The notes beneath the pieces are model-generated. The model saw only the letters and a program-made list of their open reading frames with translations, was not told the origin of the DNA and did not search any database. Shown here in pieces: positions 35,531-45,754 of a DNA stretch of 64,000 nt. The DNA comes from Tropicimonas marinistellae (GTDB taxonomy: Bacteria; Pseudomonadota; Alphaproteobacteria; Rhodobacterales; Rhodobacteraceae). The stretch's first letter is position 1, and each line of letters begins with the position of its first letter. The position numbers and the translations under genes were made by a program. The stretch spans positions 406,382 to 470,381 of the forward strand of contig NZ_LNCI01000005.1 of assembly GCF_001509585.1 (NCBI RefSeq), written 5' to 3'.

Positions 35531-35959
35531 ATGGGTTGTAAAGTCGATTTGCTACAACGCTTCTACGACCGCGTCTGGGTCGAGGGGGCGATCGAAGAAG
35601 CCGGAGACTTCTTCAACACGGAGGCAGAAGCCAGCGGCCTCATGCCCGAACTGGCCCTGAGCGCACAGGAGTTTCACGATTTCGTCGCTGCCCTCCTGGA
35701 AATGCTGAATGTCACCAGTGTCAAACTCGAGAAAACCGTCGAGCAGGGCGAGTGGCTGTCAGTCATGGGCTCTTTTGAGGCGACACTTCTCGCGACCGGT
35801 CAGCCGATCCGCGGCGGCGGAATGCTGATGGCTCGGATCGTGGACGGTCGTATTGTCGAGGCATTCAACTGCATGGATTTTTTGGGATTGTTCGAAAAAC
35901 TCGGTCTGGTTCCCGAACATGCCCTCGCCCTGGGCATGGCTGGACACCGGTTCAAGTGA
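35531..35959 (+). CDS. SnoaL-like/ester cyclase-fold protein
   Basis: This small cytoplasmic protein of 142 residues has the NTF2-like pattern: an N-terminal helix (LLQRFYDRVWVEG), a second helix, and four beta strands ending in MLMARIVDGRIVEAFNCMDF. Such proteins are often annotated as SnoaL-like polyketide cyclases or limonene-hydrolase-like, but most are uncharacterised. The ATG at 35531 has AGGAGA eight bases upstream and is preferred to an in-frame codon 24 bases earlier. It stands alone in its own transcription unit. Confidence 0.7.
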   Translation: MGCKVDLLQRFYDRVWVEGAIEEAGDFFNTEAEASGLMPELALSAQEFHDFVAALLEMLNVTSVKLEKTVEQGEWLSVMGSFEATLLATGQPIRGGGMLMARIVDGRIVEAFNCMDFLGLFEKLGLVPEHALALGMAGHRFK

Positions 35960-36193
35960 TCGTTTCCGCAACCAACGACGACGCAATCAGACGAACGGTT
36001 CCATTCCCGGCGGGATGGCCTCCCGATGCCGTTTTGCGAGGCTCCATCACAATCAAATGCCCTCAAAGCCAGCGCTCCGTGTATCTCGGGTGTCGCTAGG
36101 TCAACCGGTGCGTCATATGACGTCGGCAGGGGTATCATTCGGCTTCGAATCCCCTATGCTGACCTCGGAACAAAGCGGAGACACCGAAGGTTC

Positions 36194-36691
36194 ATGTCGC
36201 AGAGCATCGACTATGGCAAACTCATGCACCGGGCCATGCGGAGCCTGATTCAAGAGGTCCTTGGCGAGGTCGCGCGGAGCGGACTGCCGGGGCAGCACCA
36301 TTTCTTCATAACCTTCGACACGACCCACCCCGATGTGAACATCGCGGACTGGCTACGGGACCGCTACCCGCAGGAAATGACGGTGGTGTTACAGCATTGG
36401 TTCGACAATCTCGATGTCACTGATGATGGCTTCGCGGTAACCCTCAACTTCGGCGAAACGCCGGAACCGCTCTACATCCCCTACGATTCCATCGCCACCT
36501 TCGTGGACCCTTCGGTCGAATTCGGCCTGCGATTTGAAACAGCTTCCGCCGCAGACGACGATGAGGCGCCGGAGGACGACGACCGCGGCACGCCCGAACC
36601 GACCGACGAAGCGCCGATTGCTGAAGATATCCAGCCGGATGAACCGCAAGGCGATGCGGAGGTGGTCCGTCTGGACAGTTTCCGGAAGTGA
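36194..36691 (+). CDS. sspB: SspB-type ClpXP adaptor (alphaproteobacterial SspB)
   Basis: This 165-residue adaptor should bind ssrA-tagged or other substrates and deliver them to ClpXP. The N-terminal folded domain (about 1-115) contains HHFFITFDTTHPDVNIADWL, the typical entry strand and helix. A long acidic linker follows (DDDEAPEDDDRGTPEPTDEA), and a short conserved tail, EVVRLDSFRK, fits the ClpX-docking motif. ATG at 36194 is chosen since the preceding in-frame codons are not SspB-like. A bulged stem-loop lies at 36128-36155 in the leader. Confidence 0.87.
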   Translation: MSQSIDYGKLMHRAMRSLIQEVLGEVARSGLPGQHHFFITFDTTHPDVNIADWLRDRYPQEMTVVLQHWFDNLDVTDDGFAVTLNFGETPEPLYIPYDSIATFVDPSVEFGLRFETASAADDDEAPEDDDRGTPEPTDEAPIAEDIQPDEPQGDAEVVRLDSFRK

Positions 36692-36888
36692 TCAGGCCCC
36701 GGCCGGCGCAACCCACGCGCGCCTTTGCTCAAGGGGGCTGGACTTTGTGCAAATCGCAGTTGCACGTCATATCAAGTAGCCGGGATTGACCCGCCATCCC
36801 AACCGGCGGGGCGGAGCCCTAGAATTGGCCGGTCCCGGCGTGCCGCTGGAGAGCAAGACCTGTCAGGAGCCCCGATGGTGCGGGTCTA

Positions 36889-37518
36889 TCAATCCTTGAA
36901 GTTCCGGCTTTCCTTGATCTGATCCCAGGCCCAGACAACCTCCTGAAGACGCTCTTCGTCTGACCGATCGCCACCATTCATGTCCGGATGCAAGACCTTG
37001 ATAAGCGCCTTGTAGGACTTGCGCACCTCGGTCTTGGTCCAATGGTCCTTCGCATCGAGAATCTCAAGCGCACGCCGCTCGGTAGGCGGCAGCCGGCGCC
37101 CGCCGCCTCCCCCCTTGCCGGGATTGCGCGTGGCATTCTCGCCCAGAACCTGATGTGCATCGTCAATGCCCAGCCGCGCCCAGGCCCGTTCCTCCGCGCT
37201 TTGGCTGAAGGGCTTGGTCTCGCGCTCCCAGACCTTGTCCTTGTCGATCTGGCTTTGCAGTTCTTCTTCGGTTGTCCCGTCGAAGAAGTTCCACTTCAGA
37301 TTGTATTCGCGAACGTGGTCCTTGCAGAACCAGTAATACTCATCGAGTGAATCCGGTGACTTGGGTGCCCGGTATTGGCCAGGCTCCTGACAGCCCGGGT
37401 GGTCGCACTGTCGCTGCGATGTCTCGAACGCACCCGACATGCCCCGCTTGCCACGCGACCGTTTCTTCTTGTCGCTCTTGACGCGGATATCGAAGCCGAA
37501 AGGGTCTGGTTTCGCCAT
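36889..37518 (-). CDS. J-domain (DnaJ-like) protein
   Basis: This 209-residue protein has a C-terminal J domain (about 145-205) carrying KSYKALIKVLHPDMN with the HPD tripeptide that stimulates DnaK-type ATPases. The N-terminal part has a Cys pair region, CDHPGCQEPGQYRAP and YYWFCKDHVREYN, that may bind zinc. This architecture is common in Rhodobacterales and Rhizobiales, but its client is unknown. ATG at 37518 has AAGGA eight bases upstream. It is divergent from bolA and convergent with sspB. Confidence 0.85.
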   Translation of the reverse strand: MAKPDPFGFDIRVKSDKKKRSRGKRGMSGAFETSQRQCDHPGCQEPGQYRAPKSPDSLDEYYWFCKDHVREYNLKWNFFDGTTEEELQSQIDKDKVWERETKPFSQSAEERAWARLGIDDAHQVLGENATRNPGKGGGGGRRLPPTERRALEILDAKDHWTKTEVRKSYKALIKVLHPDMNGGDRSDEERLQEVVWAWDQIKESRNFKD

Positions 37519-37626
37519 GGCAAGCATCCTTTCTCGAAACAACTGCGCTCTGTCCGGGTTCTTTCCGACTCGGCCGCAGGAGTTTAGTCTGTTCGATGGG
37601 GGGGCGAACAGGGGGATTCTTGAAAA

Positions 37627-37884
37627 ATGCCTGTGGCAGATGAAATCACAAAGCGGCTCACCGAGAGCTTTGCGCCGCGCGAACTAGAAGTAATCGATGA
37701 CAGCGAACGTCATCGTGGGCATTCGGGCTACCGCGAGGGCGGCGAAAGCCACTTCAATGTGCGCATAGCGTCCGACGCATTTGCCGGGATGAACCGCCTT
37801 GCGCGTCATCGCGCGGTTCATGCGGCCCTCGGCCCGGACCTGATCAGTCGGATACACGCTCTCGCGCTGGATATTTCCGAGTAG
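37627..37884 (+). CDS. bolA: BolA-family protein
   Basis: This 85-residue protein has the BolA fold: a first helix, LEVIDDSERHRGHSG, then the invariant ESHFNVRIAS strand and the RHRAVHAALG helix-turn with the conserved His that can ligate an iron-sulfur cluster together with a monothiol glutaredoxin. Length is normal. It is divergent from the J-domain gene by about 110 bases, with no strong ribosome site visible. Cellular role in iron-sulfur handling is from family knowledge. Confidence 0.88.
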   Translation: MPVADEITKRLTESFAPRELEVIDDSERHRGHSGYREGGESHFNVRIASDAFAGMNRLARHRAVHAALGPDLISRIHALALDISE

Positions 37885-38031
37885 CAATCCGAAACCATCA
37901 TCCACCGATGCTAGCCGGGCGCCTGTTACCGCAAACTGGGCGCCCTGCGCCCTTTCGCCCACCCAGGAGCCGTTGCCAGCCCCCCTGACGGGCGGTAAAT
38001 CCGCATCCAATCGCACATCCAGGAGGCCCGC

Positions 38032-39432
<1,401 letters not shown>

Positions 39433-39434
39433 GT

Positions 39435-39629
39435 TTGGCAAAGCCGATAAATCTCAACCGTGCCCGCAAGGAGCGGGCGCGGAAAACGGCCCGAGAACAG
39501 GCGGACCGCAACGCCATCCTGCACGGCCTGCCGAAAGCGGAGAAACAACGGGCGAAAGCAGAAGCCGAACGTCTCGCCCGTCTCCATGAATCCGGCCGCC
39601 GCGACACCCCTGACGCGGACCCGGACTAG
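39435..39629 (+). CDS. DUF4169 small basic protein
   Basis: This 64-residue protein, beginning MAKPINLNRARKERARKTA, is a single long charged helix rich in Arg, Lys, Glu and Ala. It matches DUF4169, which in alphaproteobacteria very often follows fumC. The start codon is TTG, two bases after the fumC stop, so translation probably depends on fumC. Function is unknown. Confidence 0.78.
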   Translation: MAKPINLNRARKERARKTAREQADRNAILHGLPKAEKQRAKAEAERLARLHESGRRDTPDADPD

Positions 39630-39783
39630 GACTTTTCGGCAACAACACCTCGATCTCTCTCCACGTGGCAACAACGGTCGCTTGCGTCTGCGATTCCGTG
39701 GCGTGACTCTTCCAGTAAGAAAGTCCGGGGCAAAGCCCCTACGCCGCAACGACGGCCAAGAGCAGGATAGAGAGAAACCGGGC

Positions 39784-40476
39784 ATGGAAAACGCCCCGCG
39801 CGAAGCCTTTGTCGAGGCCCATCCGGTGGAGTCCGCCTCCGCCATGGCCGGACCGCTCTTGTTGCGCACGGATGACCTCTGCGACGGACCAGACCCCATT
39901 CCAAATCCGGGCCCATGGCTGATCTCTGCTATAGCTGCGGAAGCCCGTATCATGACGCCCGCCGGCCCCTGCCCCGCAGGACGGCTCGTGCCGGGCGACA
40001 GCGTGCAGACCCTCGATCACGGCCCCTGCCGCTTGCTGTGGTGCGGACGGCGGACCATCACGGCTGCGCAGGTTGCCGCGCGCCGGGAGGTTGGCGCTAT
40101 TTCCGTGCCCGCGCATGCGTTTTCCGGTGGCAGCCCTCGCCGTGCGCTCCGGCTGTCGCCCCGTGCCGGCGTATTGATGCTGCCCGACGGCGCCCCCAGG
40201 AACGGTGTGCTGGTACCGGCCCGAGACCTCCTCGGCCACGCCGGGATTGCCCCGGCGCAGGCCGCGACCGTGACTTATGTCCAGCTCCTGCTGGAACGAC
40301 ACGCGATTTTCGCGGCGGACGGGTTGTTGGTGGAGAGTTTCCATCCAGGCTGGCTCGGTGAGGGGCCTACAGACAGCCGGCTTCGCGCGGAGGTACTGGA
40401 GGTGCTACCGGAGCTGGAACACGGTCTCGACCTCTACGGCCGCGAGGTCCGCCTGCGGGCGGAACGGGCCCGGTGA
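39784..40476 (+). CDS. Hint-domain (Hedgehog/intein-type) protein
   Basis: This 230-residue protein has a Hint_2-type domain from about 53 to 200. It opens EARIMTPAGPCPAGRLVPGD, continues with VQTLDHGPCRLLWCGRRTI, and contains a later ERHAIFAADGLLVESFHPG with the block-G-like His. The first residue of the domain is Ala-Glu-Ala-Arg, with no Cys or Ser nucleophile where an intein would have one. Self-splicing is therefore doubtful. Hint_2 proteins are abundant in Rhodobacterales, often secreted with RTX repeats, but none are seen in this one. Its stop overlaps the next gene's GTG. Confidence 0.75.
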   Translation: MENAPREAFVEAHPVESASAMAGPLLLRTDDLCDGPDPIPNPGPWLISAIAAEARIMTPAGPCPAGRLVPGDSVQTLDHGPCRLLWCGRRTITAAQVAARREVGAISVPAHAFSGGSPRRALRLSPRAGVLMLPDGAPRNGVLVPARDLLGHAGIAPAQAATVTYVQLLLERHAIFAADGLLVESFHPGWLGEGPTDSRLRAEVLEVLPELEHGLDLYGREVRLRAERAR

Positions 40477-40709
40477 AACGCCCCGAGAAGCATTCGCTAA
40501 CTCTGTCCGGGCATCGCACAAGCGTGTCACTCGAAGAACCTTTCTGGCGCGCATTCCGCGAGATCGCGGCTGAACGCAGCCAGCCAATCAACGCACTTGC
40601 CGCCGAGATCGACCGTGACCGCGGCTTGGACATGGGGCTCGCCTCCGCCATTCGGCTGTTCGTGTTGCAGGAATACCGCCAACGATTGGGGCTCGAAAAA
40701 CCCGGGTGA
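40473..40709 (+). CDS. Ribbon-helix-helix domain protein
   Basis: This 78-residue protein, with HRTSVSLEEPFWRAFREIA and a following helix NALAAEIDRDR, fits the RHH_4 family of small putative DNA-binding proteins common in alphaproteobacteria. The start is GTG at 40473, overlapping the TGA of the Hint gene, so it is translationally coupled. No partner toxin is present, so it is not obviously an antitoxin. Confidence 0.8.
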   Translation: MKRPEKHSLTLSGHRTSVSLEEPFWRAFREIAAERSQPINALAAEIDRDRGLDMGLASAIRLFVLQEYRQRLGLEKPG

Positions 40710-40820
40710 CGCCCATCGCCGGTTCACGCGATTATCCGAATACCGCTGCCAGCGATGTGCGCAGGGCTTGCAGCATCCAGGCAATGCAATCCGATCCCGC
40801 GGACGCAGCCAACGCTTTTC

Positions 40821-42203
40821 TCAGAGCATCTTGCGTTTCCGAACCGCGAGCCAAATCCCGTCACGCGCGCGCACGGTCAGATGTGCAACGGGAACCGGAC
40901 GACGGTCCGCAAGCGTCTCCAGCCGGTAGGCCCGCACAATCATCGCTAATAGCAGCACCCCCTCGATCATCGCAAACCCCGCCCCGGTGCAGACACGCGT
41001 TCCGGCAGAGAACGGGATAAAGGCCTCTCGCTGGCAGGTCTTGCCGTTCGTGGAGTGCCAGCGCGACGGGTCGAAGGCGTCCGGGCATTCCCAAAGCCGG
41101 CTATGCCGGTGCAGGTGCCACGGGGACAGCACGATCTGGCTCCCACGCGGCACGTCCCTGTCGCGAAACCGCTCCGATCGTCTGCTCTCGCGGACCATCA
41201 TTGGCACGGGTGGGTACAGCCGGAGGGCCTCCCGGAAAACATCCCGGGTGAAGGCGAGCCTCGAAATGTCGCCAAAAACCGGCTGCCGCCCGCCGAATAC
41301 GCCGTCGGCCTCGGCTGCAACGCGGGCCTGCGCCTCGGGATTGTCGGCGAGCAGCCAAAGCGCCCAGGCAAGTGCCGAGGCGGATGTTTCGTGACCCGCC
41401 AGAAAGAAGATCGCCACCTGATCCACCATCTCGGCGGGATCAAAGGACTTGCCTGTCAGCGGATCGGCGGTTGTCATGATCTTCGTGGCCAGATCGTCGG
41501 GAGCGCGACCGGCCTGAATGTCCGCCGCGCGGGCGTCCGCCATAGCGCCAATCAACCCGCGGATCTTCGCTGCACTTTCGCGGGTACGGCGGCGGTATGG
41601 ACGCGGGATCCAGGATGGCAACGGCAAGAAGGCGGCGAGGTTCAGAAGCGGCTGGCTGCGCTGATAGTCCCGAAAGGCGTCGAACACCTGCGACGCAGTC
41701 TCGTGCTCGATCGGCAGCGAGAACAGCGCACGAAAGATCACGTCGGCCGCCGCGTGGCTCATCTCGGCCTCGATTTCAACTGGCCCGCCATCGACCTTGT
41801 CGCCAATCCGACCCACCGCCGATTCCGCCGCCGCGAGCATCGCCGGAAATACCTCGCGCAGCCGACCTCCCTCGAAGGCCGGGTCGATAATGCGCCGTTG
41901 ACGCTCCCACTCCGCACCATTGGTCACGAAAACGCTGTTCCCCAGCAGCGGTCGCAACCCCTCGCTCACGCGATCCGACTTCGGAAAGTCACCGGGACGG
42001 GCGCAGAGGACCTCGCGCACGAGATCCGGCTGGTTCACCAGATAACTGCGGAAGAACGGGGTACGGAACTCCGCCATCCAGGCGCCATAGAGCTTTTCAG
42101 GCTGCGCCGACAATATGTCCCGACGAAACATTCGGAGGTACCGCCGGAACGACACCTTTTCCGGCCGGGGATCTGGCTTCGGTGGCAGGCGACGGTTTTC
42201 CAT
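40821..42203 (-). CDS. Cytochrome P450
   Basis: This 460-residue soluble bacterial-type P450 has a haem-binding loop FIPFSAGTRVCTGAGFAM with the axial thiolate Cys405. The I-helix oxygen motif reads FFLAGHETSASAL, and the ExxR element is in FREALRLYPPVPM. The N-terminus lacks a membrane anchor. The sequence resembles the CYP family members annotated as fatty-acid or terpenoid hydroxylases, but the substrate cannot be told from the sequence. The ATG at 42203 begins directly after the upstream stop (TGACATG), and a GTG 48 bases earlier is less likely. It is co-directional with the alpha/beta hydrolase gene, so the two may act together. No ferredoxin or reductase gene is nearby. Confidence 0.9.
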   Translation of the reverse strand: MENRRLPPKPDPRPEKVSFRRYLRMFRRDILSAQPEKLYGAWMAEFRTPFFRSYLVNQPDLVREVLCARPGDFPKSDRVSEGLRPLLGNSVFVTNGAEWERQRRIIDPAFEGGRLREVFPAMLAAAESAVGRIGDKVDGGPVEIEAEMSHAAADVIFRALFSLPIEHETASQVFDAFRDYQRSQPLLNLAAFLPLPSWIPRPYRRRTRESAAKIRGLIGAMADARAADIQAGRAPDDLATKIMTTADPLTGKSFDPAEMVDQVAIFFLAGHETSASALAWALWLLADNPEAQARVAAEADGVFGGRQPVFGDISRLAFTRDVFREALRLYPPVPMMVRESRRSERFRDRDVPRGSQIVLSPWHLHRHSRLWECPDAFDPSRWHSTNGKTCQREAFIPFSAGTRVCTGAGFAMIEGVLLLAMIVRAYRLETLADRRPVPVAHLTVRARDGIWLAVRKRKML

Positions 42204-42204
42204 G

Positions 42205-43377
42205 TCAGGTCGCCATGCTTCGATGGCGCGATACCGGACGTCGTATCGCACTTGGCGTCGACCGGCGGTGCGCGAAACGCTGCGCGAGGGTCTGCGGGCC
42301 GGCGGTTATCCGGAAGTAGTCGTAGTCGCCGGGCCGGTCAAAGGCGCAGAGGTACTGGAAGTGCAATCGGAAGAAGCGCCAGCGCAGCGCCTTCCAACGC
42401 GCCGCGCTGAGCGTCCGGGAAAAAGCCGCCGACAGGATCAGCGGGCCGCGTTGGCCGGGGGGCGCAACACCGCTCACCGATGCCGGGTCGCAGAGCGCAA
42501 AGGCACAGCCATCGCCCGGGGCTGTGACATCGACCCAGGTCAGAGCATCGCTTGCCGAAAGGAAGTGCAGGTCTGCCCGAAGTCGCGTGGCGGTGGGCAG
42601 GAAGGAGACCATCGGGATCACTTCTCCGAGCGTCAGCAGCGACAGCGGCGGGCATCCCGCGTGCACGCGCCCGCTCCGGATCAGATCCGCAAGAATCGAC
42701 ACGGCAAGATGCGCCCCGGACGAATGACCCACCACGAGGACCTCGTCCGCATCGGAGGCCAGCGCGTCGGCCACGACCTCCGCGAACGCCGCGATCCGCG
42801 CCTCAAGCTCCGGCGGGTTCGCGCCGCCGAGGCTGGCGGAGAACGCGTAGTTGTGCATCAGGTAGCGCGCGAGAATGGCCCTGTCGTGCCTCTTGAACCA
42901 TTGCAGCACCGGCGGCACGGCCAGCAAACCGGCAAGGCTCAGCCAGCCGGGCGCAATACGGCTGATCGCCCAGCCGATAAACGCGGCAATCGCAAGTGCA
43001 AGCGCGAGCTGGAGGAGCAGCGCCACCAGCGGGTAGATGGCCGCAATTGCCGGCCCCTTGCGCAACCTCAGAACCGCCCCGAGCGCGCCCGACCTTGCGT
43101 AGATCCAGAAGGTCCGCGCGGCCTGCGTATACGTTTGCAGCGGCCCCCGCTCCATCGAGGCCTTCACAATGTCCGACCACCCCAGCACCGCGATTTCCGC
43201 CGTCACAGGCGCGCCCTCGATCGTGGCACGGACCTGCCAGCGATACGGATCGAACTGGCCTTGAGATGCAATATCGATCTCGTAGCCGGAGACCTCTGCC
43301 TGCGCGCGGCTTTCCTTGCGATAGAGTTCCCGATATCGGCGCGCATGAAACGGGTCGTAGCCGGGAACATAGATCAC
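42205..43377 (-). CDS. Membrane-associated alpha/beta-hydrolase-type protein
   Basis: This protein of about 390 residues has a nucleophile elbow VLVVGHSSGAHLAVS (Ser in GHSSG) and an N-terminal VIYVPGYDPFHARRYRELYR. Two hydrophobic helices in the middle (IAAIYPLVALLLQLALALAI and a following WLSLAGLLAV) would anchor it. The start is uncertain. GTG at 43377 opens the first conserved-looking strand but has no clear ribosome site, and the frame continues upstream to a GTG at 43467 and beyond. It lies one base before the P450 gene. Lipase or esterase activity is the usual guess, but the substrate is unknown. Confidence 0.72.
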   Translation of the reverse strand: MIYVPGYDPFHARRYRELYRKESRAQAEVSGYEIDIASQGQFDPYRWQVRATIEGAPVTAEIAVLGWSDIVKASMERGPLQTYTQAARTFWIYARSGALGAVLRLRKGPAIAAIYPLVALLLQLALALAIAAFIGWAISRIAPGWLSLAGLLAVPPVLQWFKRHDRAILARYLMHNYAFSASLGGANPPELEARIAAFAEVVADALASDADEVLVVGHSSGAHLAVSILADLIRSGRVHAGCPPLSLLTLGEVIPMVSFLPTATRLRADLHFLSASDALTWVDVTAPGDGCAFALCDPASVSGVAPPGQRGPLILSAAFSRTLSAARWKALRWRFFRLHFQYLCAFDRPGDYDYFRITAGPQTLAQRFAHRRSTPSAIRRPVSRHRSMAT

Positions 43378-43903
43378 CCGACGGTGGCGGACTGGCCCTG
43401 ACTCGCGATCGGCGCCGCTCGCACAGGTGCCTTCAGCGAGATGTGATCCAGTGTTCCGGGTTCTCACGACCGTGTCTCGCTCGCAATCGTTCCTGCACGG
43501 CTCCTTTGATGAGCGGACCGGGGCGGCAATGGCAAGTCGAAAGTGCGTATCAGCCGAGACGCGTCCGAAGGAGCCCGAACGACCCGACGGCGACCGAAAC
43601 AAGACGCAATACATCATTCTGCCTGTCGGACACGTCAGCACGTCTCAGTGGTGTCCGACCGCTCTCCGCACCGGTCGGTCTGCGAACAGGCAGGCGGAGG
43701 CTCCCGCCCGTCGTCGGCGCATTTCGAATGCGCCTCCTCCCGTTGGGCCGGGCGCGCCTCCGGCGCGGCAGGTGCGCTTCACCCGCCCGCCCCTTCCACG
43801 GCCCCATCCTTCGTGCTTACGTCCGTACCGTCGCGGCGGCCTGACCGGGCGATGGCCAGAGCCGGTACTTGCCCGGTCGCCGCGCCTCGGCTACGCGAAG
43901 AGC
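43378..43903. other. Intergenic region with a structured repeat
   Basis: These 526 bases between two divergent genes encode nothing I can support; short frames on both strands are Arg/Pro-rich and look spurious. The region contains the first copy of the 68-bp double-hairpin repeat at 43700-43767. The true start of the hydrolase gene may lie in the left 90 bases. Confidence 0.55.
43700..43767. repeat. 68-bp double-hairpin repeat, copy 1
   Basis: This element holds two adjacent hairpins. The first is GGCGCATT-TCG-AATGCGCC (8-bp perfect stem); the second is CGCGCC-TCC-GGCGCG (6-bp stem). It is about 91 percent identical to copy 2 at 45489-45556. One stem pair differs by a compensating change: the loop-closing T-A here is C-G in copy 2. 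This suggests selection on structure. The central CGCCTCCTCCCGTTGGGCCG is identical in both. Confidence 0.7.
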
Positions 43904-45418
43904 ATGATATCCTCTGTCCATTACGATACGGCGCCAGTCCCGCCGCCCTTGTCGTTCAACATGGCGGCACATGTTCTTGCGCGTGCTGACGCGCAGCCCG
44001 ACAAGACGGCGCTCGCAATCGTGTCGCCGGCGCGTGCGTCGCGATGGCGCTACGGTGCGCTCGCACAAGCGGTGGAGGGGATCGCCGCCGGACTGCTGGC
44101 CACGGGGCTCTCGCCGGGCGACCGCCTGCTGATGCGGCTTGGCAACGAGGTGGAGTTTCCGCTCACGTTTCTCGGCGCGATCTGGGCCGGAATAGTCCCG
44201 ATCCCCGCCGCCGCCGCGCTCACCGAGACGGAGATCAGCCGTATCGCCGCCGAGACGCAGCCCGCAGCCATTGTGGCGGCGCCGGACATCTCCCTGCCAT
44301 CGGGCTGTGAAGCACGTATTCTTCCGGCCCTCGCCCTGCGGGAGATGGAGGCGACACCGCCAGTGCCACCGACAATGGGCGACCCGAACCGCCCAGCCTA
44401 TATCGTTTATACATCCGGCAGTTCCGGGCGCCCGCGTGGCGTGGTCCATGCCCATCGTGCCATCTGGGCGCGGCAGATGATGTGGACCGATTGGTACGGG
44501 CTGCAGGAAACCGACCGCCTGTTGCACGCAGGCGCTTTCAACTGGACCTATACGCTTGGAACCGGTCTGCTCGACCCGTGGGCTGTCGGCGCGACGGCGC
44601 TGATCCCGTCCGCCGGGGTCGCATCCGACCAGGTACCGCTTCTTCTCCGGCGACACGACGCCACGATTTTCGCCGCCGCTCCCGGCGTGTATCGCCAGAT
44701 GCTGCGCGCCGCACCGCGCATGGACGTACCGAAGCTGCGGCACGGGCTGTCGGCGGGTGAAAAACTGCCCGAACGAACGCGGGCGGCCTGGGAAGCCGCC
44801 ACCGGCACCCTCGTTCACGAAGCGCTCGGAATGTCCGAATGCTCAACCTATCTTTCCGGCAGCCCGGCCCGCCCTGCCCCTCCTGGAAGCTCGGGCTATC
44901 CGCAGCGTGGTCGGCATCTGGCGGTCCTCGACGCAGGCGGCCGGGCCGTTCCGCGCGGAGAAGCTGGCACAATGGCGATCCATCGTGGCGACCCGGGCCT
45001 GATGTTGGGATACCTCGACGCACCCAAGGAAACGGCGGACCGATACGCCGGCGACTGGTTCCTGACCGGAGATACGGTCTCCATGGCCGACGACGGAGCG
45101 GTCACGTATCTCGGACGGTCAGACGACATGATGAACGCGGGCGGCTACCGGGTGTCGCCACTGGAGGTCGAGTCCGTGCTCGCCGCGCACCCGGGCATCG
45201 TGGAGGTGGCCTGTGCAGAGGTTGCCGTCAAAGCGGACACGACCGTGATCGGCGCTTTCTACACCGGCCCGGAACTGCTCGCCCCGGAGGCGCTCCTGGC
45301 CTTCGTTTCCGACAGGCTCGCGCGGTACAAGTGCCCCCGGGTATTTACCCACGTGGAACGACTGCCGCGCTCCGGTAACGGCAAGATCGACCGCAAGCGC
45401 CTGCGCCAGCCGATCTGA
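43904..45418 (+). CDS. AMP-dependent acyl-CoA synthetase/ligase
   Basis: This 504-residue adenylating enzyme of the ANL superfamily activates a carboxylic acid to an acyl-AMP and then an acyl-CoA. The P-loop A3 motif is YIVYTSGSSGRPRGVVHAHR. GMSECSTYLSGSP is the A5 region, GDWFLTGDTV is A7, and RSDDMMNAGGYRVSPLEVE is A8. The terminal GNGKIDRKRL carries the catalytic A10 Lys. The A5 region and compact size resemble benzoate/short-chain CoA ligases, but the acid is unknown. ATG at 43904 gives the family length. Both sides are flanked by copies of a structured repeat, and a 14-bp tandem repeat begins in its last codons. Confidence 0.87.
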   Translation: MISSVHYDTAPVPPPLSFNMAAHVLARADAQPDKTALAIVSPARASRWRYGALAQAVEGIAAGLLATGLSPGDRLLMRLGNEVEFPLTFLGAIWAGIVPIPAAAALTETEISRIAAETQPAAIVAAPDISLPSGCEARILPALALREMEATPPVPPTMGDPNRPAYIVYTSGSSGRPRGVVHAHRAIWARQMMWTDWYGLQETDRLLHAGAFNWTYTLGTGLLDPWAVGATALIPSAGVASDQVPLLLRRHDATIFAAAPGVYRQMLRAAPRMDVPKLRHGLSAGEKLPERTRAAWEAATGTLVHEALGMSECSTYLSGSPARPAPPGSSGYPQRGRHLAVLDAGGRAVPRGEAGTMAIHRGDPGLMLGYLDAPKETADRYAGDWFLTGDTVSMADDGAVTYLGRSDDMMNAGGYRVSPLEVESVLAAHPGIVEVACAEVAVKADTTVIGAFYTGPELLAPEALLAFVSDRLARYKCPRVFTHVERLPRSGNGKIDRKRLRQPI

Positions 45419-45451
45419 CCCGGGCGATCTGACCCGGCCGATCTGATCAGG
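45411..45451. repeat. Three tandem 14-bp units across the ligase stop codon
   Basis: CGATCTGACCCGG occurs at 45411-45423 and again at 45425-45437, with a third degenerate unit CGATCTGATCAGG at 45439-45451, a period of 14 bp. The first unit contains the last codon and the TGA of the ligase gene. Replication slippage is the simple explanation. Confidence 0.7.
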
Positions 45452-45754
45452 CGCGGATCCACCCCGCGCCGCACGTGGACGGTTGGGAGCTCCCGTCCGT
45501 CGTCGACGCATCGCAGATGCGCCTCCTCCCGTTGGGCCGGGCGCGCCTGCGGCGCGTGGCACAGGGTCTGCCCGCGCGCATCCCCCTTGGACCCGCCGCA
45601 GGCGGGCTCCGCCCAACCGCCACCGAAACGCGCCCAAAAAGGCGCGAGAGCGTGGCGGGCGGGAGCACCCGGCAGCGGGCAAATGAAGCGATGGGGAATG
45701 ATCGGCTGGCAGATTCCGCTTGGCACGGGTCGCGGGGCTGGTACACGGGGCGCC
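45419..45754. other. Intergenic region between the ligase and the DsbA-family gene
   Basis: These 336 bases contain the tandem units, copy 2 of the 68-bp repeat, and a further 6-bp hairpin (CCCGCC-GCA-GGCGGG near 45592-45606). I see no gene here. The ribosome site and promoter of the following gene are not clear. Confidence 0.55.
45489..45556. repeat. 68-bp double-hairpin repeat, copy 2
   Basis: Same element and orientation as copy 1 at 43700-43767. The first stem here is GACGCATC/GATGCGCC with one mispair; the second is CGCGCC-TGC-GGCGCG, with the change falling in the loop. The pair of copies brackets the ligase gene. Confidence 0.7.

Noticed and set aside
36128..36155. A tRNA T-arm-like string (GCTTCGAATCCCC)
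   Set aside because: The stem does not pair as a T-arm and there is no acceptor, D or anticodon arm around it. It is a bulged stem-loop in the sspB leader.
42115..43401. Plus-strand frame of about 430 codons opposite the P450 and hydrolase genes
   Set aside because: Its translation is Arg/Gln-rich without hydrophobic core, while the opposite strand carries clear P450 and hydrolase motifs.
43427..43903. N-terminal extension of the acyl-CoA ligase
   Set aside because: The upstream in-frame residues run through the structured repeat and have no ligase character.
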